The notes under the pieces were generated by a model, which saw nothing but the letters and a program-made list of their open reading frames with translations, ran no database searches and was not told the origin of the DNA. Below, in pieces: positions 19,845 to 30,110 of a stretch of 64,000 nucleotides of DNA. How positions within the stretch are numbered: the stretch's first letter is position 1; each line of letters starts with the position of its first letter. The translations under genes and the position numbers were made by a program. The DNA comes from Ceratodon purpureus (taxonomy: Eukaryota > Streptophyta > Bryopsida > Pseudoditrichales > Ditrichaceae), in the NCBI GenBank assembly GCA_014871385.1, contig CM026425.1, positions 15,497,990-15,561,989 of the forward strand, in the 5' to 3' direction.

Positions 19845-21800
19845 CGCGGTGTTCCAAGACTCCTGCTCTTCCAACACCGTCTTCACTTCCTTAATTCCCC
19901 GGCATTTGATCACCGCGGAAACGTTCCAGAATTACACTCCAAATTCTGCAACACGAAAGCATGAAAGAATCCATCAAAGTGCCCAAATACAGAATCTGTC
20001 GACGTGTTCGAAGCACCAAGTTGTAAATACCCAGAAAGTTTCTACCAAGCAAACTGCAACACAATTGCAATTCAAACTTCACTTCACCACACTACGCGCT
20101 CCGTCCTCAACATATCAGCGACAACAAGACACATATATCCCGAATCGCAAGAACAGCACCAATACGACAACCGAATCTATCCACATGTCCTTCCGAAACA
20201 GACAAGGACATGCCGCAATAAACCACATAACCGGAACCGAATAACACAAAACTCAATCCTCCCCAAACCACACCTTCAATTACCCTCACTCAAAACACAT
20301 AATCTTCCAGCACAATCCTAAAAACAATCCAAGGCATATAAACCAAGGCAAGAACCATCACAACCACATCACGCCATACAGCAGATTCCTACCTTCAACA
20401 AAAAAACAAACTCTCCTCCACAACCTGCCTCACAAAAACTCACCACAAGCTGAAGGAAGGAAACTCCCGTGCCCAATCCCTTCCTCTCCAAAACATGATG
20501 GCTATTAACTCTTCATCTCCCATAACCCAAACTCTCCTCCCAAACTCAACCCACACAAAAACTTCTTGCAGTTATTCACATATTCACATATCCAAACCAT
20601 GCATTCACATCGAGCCTAAACCATGCACATGCTCCAACAAGATCAAGCTCCACACGACTACCTTCTTGCCCCACTTTCGAAACTGCCATCGCCACTAAAC
20701 CATCATCATGTCCCGGAATCCCATCCACTGTGGGTCCATGAGTCCGACAAGTGTGCTAGAAGCTCCTGGTTCTCCAGATTCGGAGCTCCGACTCCCAATA
20801 TGCTAAATTGGGCGTCAGGAGCCTGGAACCTGGCCCTCAAGCTGCGGCGGCGGCGCACCAGACGGCAAGTTCCACGATCAGTGAAGACTGTATGATCATC
20901 GACGATGCAGCTCCGGTTCGTCACCGCAACTTTGCTGGTACGTGAAACAGTCGATCCCATCCACTCCGCTCCAGCTTTTCATCTCCGGAAAACTGGCTTT
21001 TCGTGGCCTCGATCAGATGCAACGCTCGTCTGCATGGTCCCAGCTCGACGTCGACGTCCGGGAAACTGTTCATGTGGATGCGTCTGGGGCACATGCAATA
21101 GTGTTATTTTATTAGTGTGGGCGGTGCGTGGCGTAATTAGTGTGACTAAGGATGCGTACCCAAATGCGCCACTGTAGTTGAATCTATCCACTGCGTACAT
21201 TTGAGTGTTAGGATCTAGGAAATGTGTAGATCGGGTATACTGTAATGCGGTTAGGGAATACGACGAATTGCGGGGAGAAGTTCGAGACGGAACAGAATGG
21301 TGGATCAGGGATGCCGTTTTAATTGTAAACAACTGTGGGAGTGTCGTGAGTGGGTGATTAATTTAGAACTTTGGTGACGTCGAAGATGCGGAGGATTGAT
21401 GACGTTTGGCGTCGCTTGAACCGGCACCTTCTGTGGCGCTCATAGATGGCAGAAATGTTCCGGTAGATTTGGTAGTGACGGTTTTGGGTGGAGGGGATGG
21501 ATGGGTGGAGGATGGCTTGGACAAGTGGGCGAGTCACAAAGGTGGTGCGGGAATGGAAAAAGGAGACGGAGGATGGAGGTTGGAAAGGCATCGTCGTCCG
21601 GAGTCGAGTGCACAGTCCCGGAGGCATGGTGTGGTGTCCGACCAGAAGTGGACCCAGAGTTGGAAGTTGTATTACCACATGTGTTTGGAGCATGGTGGTC
21701 CAAAGTGTGCGCCATGGCATCCGCCTCCGGTATGTCCATATCTCGATTACGTACATCGTCTACTCAAGCTCATCACCACGTTCTTGCGCCCTTACATGCA
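19845..21800. other. 5' region of the ABCC gene and intergenic sequence
   Basis: Short open frames on both strands (for example 20004-20321 and 21406-21862) overlap in several phases and show no family I recognise. Positions 20000-20700 are C/A-rich and have the look of an untranslated leader or promoter for the minus-strand ABCC gene. Nothing else is supportable. Confidence 0.4.
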
Positions 21801-22328
21801 CTAAGGTAGGTTGTCCTATAACCAACCACTTAAGCAATCTGACCTATTTTTGGCAGTGGTAAATCCAAAAACAACTATGACCGCTTTTGAAATAGGATTT
21901 CATGGGGATTGCAAAAAATTGTAACCTATAATTTGTATTTTCCAATTTTATACAAAATTCCAAAGTGTGAAGTAACATGTCACCCATACTTGATATACAA
22001 TTCTCATGTATTCAAATTGTGGTGGTCCTATTTTTTGTTCCTGATCAAACCCAAAACCAACCACTACAACCCAAAACCAACCACTACAAGATGCATGAAT
22101 TGAAAATCAGCCTTAGCTATAATCAATTATGCTGAAAATGGAAACTAGTGGCTCATGTGCTCCCACCCCATACTCCCCTCCACATTAACCCAAAACCAAC
22201 CTTGAATGGATCCTTAATTTTTGCAAGTCCCACAAATCACTACATTTAGTTCTCACTATGGTTGGTTATAGAACAAGTCAACCTAATGGTTTTGGGGTAG
22301 TGGTTGGTATTAGGACAATCAACCTTAG
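21801..22328. mobile_element. MITE, TAAGGT family, copy A
   Basis: The left end (CTAAGGTAGG, then TTGTCC and ACCAACCACT) is the reverse complement of the right end near 22297-22328 (AGTGGTTGG, TTAGGAC, AATCAACCTTAG). A second inverted copy of the terminus lies inside at about 22260-22286, so the right side may be a nested or truncated pair. There is no coding capacity. The same ends occur at 45430-45730. Confidence 0.65.
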
Positions 22329-23028
22329 AAGTTGTAAGTTGAACATTATAGAAATGGATGCATCATGCAACCGACATTGAATTTTATTTTTTTGGAACAA
22401 AGTAGTGGAACCCGTGTGCCGATGAGCACATTGACTGCAGTCGTCCCCTCGACGGATTCCATCGTAGAACCATCATGTGAGACAAAGCGTCCTACATTGT
22501 AATATAGATGGCACTACGTTTTGTCGCAAAAGATCCGTGCTCCGAAAGACTACGCACTAACAACTGAGGGGAGATTAAAATTGAAATAGACATTAAAATT
22601 GGAATTGAAATGGAAATGGAAATGGAAATGGAAATGGAAATGGAAATGGAAATGGAAATGGAAATGGAAATGGAAATGGAAATTGACATTGAAATGGAAG
22701 TTGAGATTGATATTGAAATTGAAATTGAAATTGAAATTGATATTGAAATTGAAATTGAAATTGGATCTAAATGAATGAAATGAAAACATATGGATAGGAA
22801 GCTACACCAAAGTTTTTAATTATTCTAGCACATATACTTTTAAGGTTCCGCTGTTTTTTGTCACTACATTTGTGTTTTGAAGATTTCATGGACATTATCT
22901 TTGAAATTTATAGATTTCCATAGGTTAACCATGATAAATGCACAAAAATTTAAATAAATTCACTACATTAATTCAATGAGAGAGAGTTAAAGAAGATGTA
23001 AAAGGTGGTTTAAAGACCAAAAAAGGAT
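22329..23028. other. intergenic, AT-rich, with microsatellite
   Basis: Apart from the hexamer repeat at 22575-22770 there is no recognisable gene. The segment ends at the TTAA that flanks the piggyBac element. Confidence 0.4.
22575..22770. repeat. hexamer microsatellite GAAATG / GAAATT
   Basis: About 13 uninterrupted GAAATG units (about 22605-22684) are followed by an imperfect GAAATT block to about 22766. The period-six array makes spurious low-complexity frames on both strands. Confidence 0.9.
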
Positions 23029-23964
23029 TTAACCCCTAACTGCACCAGCGACCAAAATGTGGTCGCAGTGAATTTTGGGCAGGTTAATTCGAACTCAAAA
23101 TTTACCCTAAAATCTTGGGATTTTTTGTGTAGATTCGTTTTAGAAAAACGAACATGGAAATGTAATTTTCTCAAAGAGGTGATTTGTAAAACAAAAGATA
23201 TGACACAAAGTAGTGTAAAAATCTCAACTGGGGCAGCGGAGACCCAATGGGGTCATTTCTCCTTTACTGCCCCGTGAGAAATTTTAGGTGACCATGGTAG
23301 AAGGGGCATGGGGGTGGAGAAGGGGTAGGTCAACCGAAAAAAGGGTCTTCCATTGTCAATAATGGGGTGACGTCATCACTGGCTTGTGATTGGTTCATAA
23401 TTCGGTTGCGAAGTCAGATTTCACAGTCCATGGACAAGCTCCACTGCAAGACTATGGCAACTAGACCTAAATACTACAACTTCCAAAGCATCAGTAAATG
23501 AATGAGACAACCACAAGCTAGCTCATACATACACAAATAACCTCCTAGTACTCTAGAATGAGGGCTGCATATCAAAAATTAGAAGTGAATTCAATGCATG
23601 ACGGCCAGAAAGCTGCATTCACAAAAAATGGGGGCTGTGATGCAATTAGCATTCACAAGAAATGGGGGCTGTGATTCAATTTGCATTTGATTACAAGATC
23701 TTCCCTGGATTTACATACAGGCTTAGAGACAAACCTGAAAATCTTATGCTAAGCTTGAATCCAAAAAAAAAAACAATATAGAAAACTCAAGAACCAACAA
23801 AGCCCCTCATCTGCAAGAAGCTGAAACTACATGAAAGAGAGACAATGTGAGGGACTGTGAGGCATGAAATGGAGAGAAAAAAAGATGCACAGATGGGGTG
23901 AATGTTTGGAGAGAGATCAATAGGAAGGATCAAGTTAGGGGGTGCAAGGAGATAGTTGTGAAAT

Positions 23965-25269
23965 ATGGAGGTGGGCGGAAGAGTAGGCCGGCGAGGGAGA
24001 AATGGGGAGAGTGGGGAGCCCGATGACGAAGCTGTGGCGGATCTGTGGGCCGCTTACAGGGAGCCCGTCACAGAGGTCGTCGGTGCCGGTGAGGCGCAGC
24101 GGGGTCTAGGAGGGCAAGCTCAGCAGCAGGGGCTCGGAGCAGGAGGGACTGCGGAAGGCAGCCGCAGTGGCAGAGGCCGAGGTGCAGGCAGCAGAAGTCG
24201 AGAGAGGGCGCCGAGAGGAAGGGGTGCGAACAGTGACGCAAGAGGAGTTGCAGGCCGCGGGAGTGTACCCTCCGTGCGAGGAGAGAGAGGGCGCGATAGC
24301 AGAGGCAGGCGAGGCAACAGGGGCGGGCGCGGCAGCAGAGGCGGTAGGGGAGGGCGCCAAGGACTTCAAGCTCAAGCTCAGAATAGAGGTAAGGATGTCG
24401 GATGTGCAACACCCTCTGCAGATCCTGCAAATACAGGTGCACCTACACATCATGACAATCATGAAGAAACAAGTGAAGATGACATGATAGCACATACCAT
24501 AGAGGAAGACATGTCAGAGTTTTTAGAGAGCCAAGAGCATGTAACAAGGGGGGCTAGGGAAAGTAGCTGTGAAGAACACAGTGAAGATTCTTATGATGAT
24601 GGAGAATATGGCGAGGAGCCACCTGTGGAGTTGGATGAGAGTCTATCATGGCCTCCTGAACTTCTACACACTCCACATACATATCAAAAACGGAAGAGGA
24701 TACACCAAAACGCAGCTGAAAGAAGAGAGAGGGGGGAAAATGAGGAGCTTCATACTAATGCTAACACTGAGGCTGCTGCGACAAGGAATGGTGAGGGCTC
24801 TGGCCGGTCAGGTGGAGTCGAGGGCTGCAGTCTGAGCGAGAGAGGAGAGTCTGTTGAGCGGCAACGAGAGGGAAGAGGGGGAGAGGATGGGCGGAGAGAG
24901 AGAGGAGAGGGATCGGGTGGTGAGGGGCAGTCGGGGGAGGGGATGGGCAGGATGTGGGGGGAAGGCGAGTCGACAGAGGGACTTAGCGGGAAAGAGAGGC
25001 GGGAGGAGATGGGCGGGCAAGACATTCCGCAGTTTGAACTTGGGGGGGGGTCGAGGACGGGCAGTGGGGTGGTGCCGTGGGGGAGGGCGGGCCCGTGGAG
25101 GAGGGGATTGTCGAGGAGGGCAGGGCCGTGGGGGAGGGCGGGGAGCAAGAGATACCCGGGGGGGAGGGATATGTGAACACAGGGTATGAGGACGGGGAGG
25201 GATATGGTGTCCTTGGTGGGAATGAGAACAGGGGCGGGGGCCAAGCAGGGGCTGCGAGGGTGCGCCTAG
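23965..25269 (+). pseudogene. N-terminal part of the piggyBac transposase gene (RGG-rich), frameshifted and interrupted
   Basis: From ATG 23965 a 403-codon frame runs to 25176. It encodes an Arg/Gly-rich region (about residues 60-140, many RGG and GRG), then an acidic region, then Gly/Glu-rich sequence. After a run of nine G at 25042-25050 a different frame stays open past the insertion point. Allowing for the CACTA element plus a 3-base duplication (4866 bases, a multiple of three), that second frame is the one continued by the transposase domain at 30133. This suggests one ancestral coding region, with an indel at the poly-G tract and then the insertion. RGG segments often bind nucleic acid; a role here is inference. 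It could instead be a separate accessory ORF. Confidence 0.55.
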
Positions 25270-25453
25270 CACTAGTAGAAATCTGGTATTTAATGACACG
25301 ATAAATGACTTGCAAATGAGTCATTTCGGACATGGTTCCCAAAAAATGACACTTGACTTTTCATGTCAATACGGACCAGTCCTTCCTGCGTCCATGTCAT
25401 TTTGGACCAGTTTTACTTTGCAAGGTAAATCTCTTCGAATATGTACTCCCTGT

Positions 25454-25612
25454 GAACATGATTGGGGATGTGCACCGCATGAACATGATTGGGAATGAAC
25501 TCCGATTGAACATGATTGGGAATGTACACCCTGTGAACATGTTTGGGAATGTACTCCCTCTGAATATGATCGAGAGTGTACTCCTTGGGAACAGAACAGA
25601 GTCTTCGACTCC
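25454..25612 (+). repeat. 27-bp minisatellite, about six units
   Basis: GAACATGATTGGGAATG-like units start at 25454, 25481, 25508, 25535, 25562 and 25589, exactly 27 bases apart, with decay at the end. The period is a multiple of three, so one plus-strand frame encodes a nine-residue repeat of the type NMIGNVHPV. No longer gene surrounds it, so coding is doubtful. Confidence 0.85.
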
Positions 25613-26361
25613 AAAGAGGTATACTCCAATAAACATGGATTTCTGAGGACGTTTGCAATGTTTGCATGCACAACATTTACAATGTACAACATTTACATAA
25701 TGTTAATTTTCAAATCGCATTCATACTGAGATGCTCAATATTCTCAAATCCACAGTTCCTATTGATTTTATTCGATTACATGAGCAACCAAATTTAATCA
25801 TTCCAATAAAACCTCCCCAATCGCTGTCAACTACATTGATAGCATTCAACTGCCTACCACACCGCAGCCTGCTCCAAGCTCTAGAACACGCTCATTATGA
25901 AGCATAGCTCTGCTGAACTCGCCCTTCTTGCTGTTTTTCTCCTGCACTAGCCCAAGTTTGATATTCAAATGCGCTCATTTACAGGAAGAAAATTAATAAC
26001 ATAGCTGTCTTCTCAAACACTTTAGCTGAGTTTTTAATCCCATTTCCAACAGGGATTGGAACACAAGAGGAAACCATATTACATTGCATAATGCATGTTG
26101 TGTACTGAAAGTGTGAACACTTCATTTTGCACCATGATAAGGAGGCAGGGAGAAAACTATACCAGGTACTTGACAAACACGATCGATGAATCCCATATTG
26201 TGGTTCCATGATGCTGAGAATTGGGATTCTGCACAAGTAAGCACCAGGTTAAGAGTACCACTCAAGCTTCATTCAAACCTTTCAGAGGAATACTATGACT
26301 ATGTACAATCTGTGCATAACTCTAACACTAAGTAGACACTTACAAAAGAACTTCCACAGAT

Positions 26362-27108
26362 ATCAGGGGGAGAGCACAATAAAGTGGACCACAAAGTGCA
26401 AAATGTGACCGCTAACAAGTGAATATGAAGTGTGCTGTTTTTGAAGGCTCAAAGCCGATTTTGAGCATTTTGGTGTAGTTTTTGAGCATTTTAGTCACTT
26501 TCTAAGGTGTCATAAGGTATCTTACACACATCTTCATAAACAGAACATCCTCAATTGAAACTAAATTTGACCACTAGTTCAAAATCATGAAAATTAACTT
26601 TTCCAAAGTCTTGATTTCTTCATTTGGGGCCTTCTATTGTCTTTAGATGATGTTTTTTCAAATTTAAAAAACAATGTTCGGTGAAAAAAAAGTGACAAAA
26701 AGTATCGCGGAAAAGACCCTCTTAAAAAGCATCCTTGCGATACTTTTGGAACCCTAAATCAATCAATGAGTATATGAATTGACTATTTTAGAATACCTCT
26801 TAAACATACGGAGGGCCCCGCGAAATTAAAAGTGATTTTGGACAAAACCCTAAACAGTTATGTTCACTTTTCCAAATGAGTCAATTCACTTTGTCCAAGT
26901 TCGACGTCTCCATTTTCCATGGTAAACTCAATGTCTTCTCCCGCAACTTTGGGAAGTTGAAGTCCATCAAGTCTACTATTCGTATTCCAAACTTAATCAT
27001 GCATCGACATAACCTAGATCCCACTTTCTCTAGTGTTTACGGAAGGGGCTGAAATTGGTGAAAAGATAAGCACTTTTTTGGTCCACTTTATTGTGCTTCC
27101 CCCCATCA
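26362..27108. mobile_element. 0.74-kb inverted-repeat element nested in the CACTA element
   Basis: The region starting GGGGGAGAGCACAATAAAG at 26366 is matched in reverse at the other end, near 27071-27104 (GTCCACTTTATTGTGCTTCC followed by more C). The arms are about 34 bases with roughly four mismatches. ATCA lies directly outside both ends (26362-26365 and 27105-27108) and may be a target duplication. There is no coding capacity. The superfamily is undetermined. Confidence 0.6.
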
Positions 27109-27854
27109 TTTGACTCCCATTGCTCAGAAAGGAAGAAATGAGAGCAATTTCATCTTTAGGGTCTACGTTCATGGCAAAAGAAAACATAACTTGAGATGAT
27201 TCACACTCAAGTATCAAGAATGTTGATAAAGCGGTAAATCTCCTCTCAGTAAACATCTAGAAGCAAGGTTGAAAGGATACAGACCTGACTACCCCTGAAA
27301 GTTGATGTCTTGTCAATATGCTCACACGTAACAGTTAGCTTGAATTTAATTTCCTGTATCACCAAATTCCATCACAAGTTCAAAATCTTTTAAATTGACA
27401 ATAACTTGACCTTGACCGAATAATAAGAATCATGGAGCTCCATTTGTCAACGATCTAGCATTGTCGACTGTATACCTCAAACAGTCTTAGCTCGTCATTC
27501 GAAGCAAAACCAGCCATCTCACACAGCTTTTCAAGTATATCAATTAGCCTTCCGTTGGCTCTCCAGTACTTCCGATTTCACCTATTTTGACACAAAACCA
27601 AGTCATAACAATGGTTGATTCAACTAACACTAATGCAAGGGCAAGGTGACATGCTCTATTGAACCACATAGGTCTTTAGAAAACAATGTTCAAGAGCTGC
27701 ACAGAACAGTCCACAGATCAGGCATGATAATATGCATATCGCAGGCTATTCTTGTATTTACCATGTTGCGGCACTGGTAGGTGCATCAAATGGAGCCATT
27801 TAGATGATCATGATGGTCACAATCAAGTACATAGCTAGACCCAGGACCGAAGTG

Positions 27855-28091
27855 TTAATCAACATCGTCGAACTCCACTGACCCAAGCTTGTTTTCCTGT
27901 CGAGCCGGTAACGCAATCATTCGATGACTTCCAGAGCGCTGAGCTCCATTGTACACCTCGAGAGCTCTACGTGAAAGAAAGTCATTATCATCAACAACTG
28001 GTTGTACTCTACGTGAAAGAAAGTCATTATCATCAACAACTGGTTGTACTCGTGGTCTCTTAGTCGGAGATGGTCGCTCTTGTTGATCCAT
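27855..28091 (-). pseudogene. gene-like fragment with a 14-residue tandem repeat
   Basis: The minus-strand frame from ATG 28091 has 78 codons, with a basic start (SPTKRPR) and an acidic end. A 42-bp unit is exactly duplicated at 27967-28008 and 28009-28050 and doubles the peptide VQPVVDDNDFLSRR. A CAG acceptor-like site lies just upstream of the ATG. The composition looks protein-coding, but I do not recognise it. Its position inside a CACTA element suggests a captured exon. Confidence 0.4.
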
Positions 28092-29300
28092 GGCAGGAGA
28101 CTCTGTGAGATCTGTGGGAAGCCCAATGAAAGAGTCAAATTATTGACAAGAAACACTTGGTCAATGCTCGCAGAAAAATCTTTGCGCATGTCAAAAACTC
28201 TGCAGAAATTCCAAGAATAACCTTGAAAAAGCCACTACTACAGAAGCAACACTAGAACCAAGAATTCATTTGACGAATGCAATCGTTCCGTTAAGCATAT
28301 TAGTGCAAACGGAATTCGTGCAAGTTACCGGATGAATCTATGCCTTCTGATTTTGTTCTTTGCTCTAATAAATTTAGTCAAAAGCTCAAACAATAAACTC
28401 CAATATTCCCTAATCTCGCCAAGCGCAGAAAAAAACATAAATTTAGTCAGTTTCTACTCCCATATACCAGAGAATCGCTGTCTCTGAACAGGCGAGCGAG
28501 TAATCATGGTGCATCAATACGTCCGGCTTTGATTCCCGTAGTGGCAATTCTTCTCAATCCTGCCATCAAAACGCGATGACTCGATAAGGCACAAACCCTA
28601 GATCCTCGTAACGTAAAATGAAAGTAAACGCTTCATCCTTCTGAAGCAAATAACAGAAATTTCAAAACCTCATGGCAACTCCTCTCCCAATCGTCCCCTA
28701 CAGAGCAACGCAAAACAACCTGTCGATCTGCAGTTTCGAGCTATCCAGAGATCTCAAGCTTAAACCCTAAAACCATGAAATAAAATTAATCAAATCAGGA
28801 AACCACGAACTCTACGCAGAACCTCGTCAACCGCCAATCTTTTTATCCAGACAACCAACACTCGACCTCGAGACTGCTTCCCCCAGACAACCACGCCCTC
28901 TCCATTCAACTTCCAAACATCAAAGATCCATGCAGAGTCCTGAACCCTAAACCCTAATAACCCAAATCCGCAAAAAACTCGCCAACCACCCTACCAACTG
29001 TTTCCCGCCCATGTCCGATCTCTAGATGACAATGCACTACCCCAACAGACGTTACGAACCCCCGCAAACACCAATTGCCATAAACCCAAAAGCTGCAAAA
29101 CCATAATTGTCCAAATCAGAAAACCGAACCCGTCAATTGATTACCAAATCCCGTCAATCGCAGAAACACCTCAATCCTCCATCCCGAAACCAATCTCCTT
29201 AACCCAAACACATCCACCACCGAACCGATCCCACACCACAAACCCCAACTAGCCCAAAACTCCCAAAAATCCAAAACACCCAAAACTCCCAAAAACTCAC

Positions 29301-29391
29301 ATATCAAGCAGAACATCCTCGTTCTCCTTGCCTGTACTGATGGCGACCTCCTCGAACTTCACGATGGGCGCAATCTCGTTAGAATTGTTCT
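29301..29391 (-). pseudogene. captured exon resembling Ran-binding protein 1 (start of RanBD)
   Basis: On the minus strand, a 91-base stretch is bounded by an acceptor-like TCTTAG and a donor-like GTGAGT. It encodes IAPIVKFEEVAIS followed by TGKENEDVLLD. This closely resembles the beginning of the RanBP1 Ran-binding domain in plants, where an APIV-(K/R)LEEVA stretch is followed by TGEEDED and a leucine-rich LLDLK segment. The next RanBP1 exon (LYRFD and onward) was not found downstream, so this is a fragment. Retained splice sites suggest capture from genomic DNA, not from an mRNA copy. Confidence 0.55.
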
Positions 29392-30110
29392 CTAAGATAA
29401 TTTGGAGCTGAACCCCAAAAGCTAATGACTTTGAACATGACCAAGAGCTCGACGGAACCAAACCTAACCCCGGAACCTGAGCCAAAGGGTCAGTGCTAAC
29501 GCAAGCCATCGCAAAGCCCGCACAGCCATCGCAGACGTCCTCCGAACCTCCGCATCGAAACCCTCTTCCAAACCCTCCCCACCGGCCCGCAGAAGCTCCC
29601 GCAACGACACCCCGCCAGGCATGGTGCTTTTTCAGAATTGGTAGATTCGTATCTATACATATGGGCCGTAAACAAAAACACATCTACAGCTTACCGAGGA
29701 GCATGATGATAAAGTCGGGGTATGTACGATTCTAGAAGATCTACTGAAATGTTTGAAATGATGTATTTCATCTACACGACGTGGGATCGAACCCTGCAAG
29801 AAACTTCCACATGAGTCATGAAATGTACATCTTCACTAGTATCCACATACATGGTTCATGTGTAAGAACTGTTGGAGATGTACATCTTGTACATCTTCCC
29901 TTGTATCCACATGCATGGTTCATATGAAAACATGGGTAAATCGCCCCTGGATTACCATCATGCTCCAAAGTTACGTTGGACCACTTCAGAACTCCAAAAA
30001 CATGCCAACACACTGCAGTTTTGAAATAAAAATGACTAATGCGAGAACAGTCATTTCACTAGTCCCAAAAGACTGAAAACGGACACAGTGTCATTTATTG
30101 CAGCGCCCTC

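Noticed and set aside
22492..22789. Open frames encoding long Ser-Ile or Phe-Asn/His repeats
   Set aside because: They are translations of the GAAATG/GAAATT microsatellite.
23965..25176. A host RGG-box RNA-binding protein gene
   Set aside because: It lies inside the TTAA-bounded element and is probably continuous with the transposase coding sequence; no RRM or other host domain is present.
24068..25342. Minus-strand frames up to 164 codons
   Set aside because: They are complements of the GC-rich RGG/Glu-Gly coding strand of the transposase gene, Pro/Ser-rich and without motifs.
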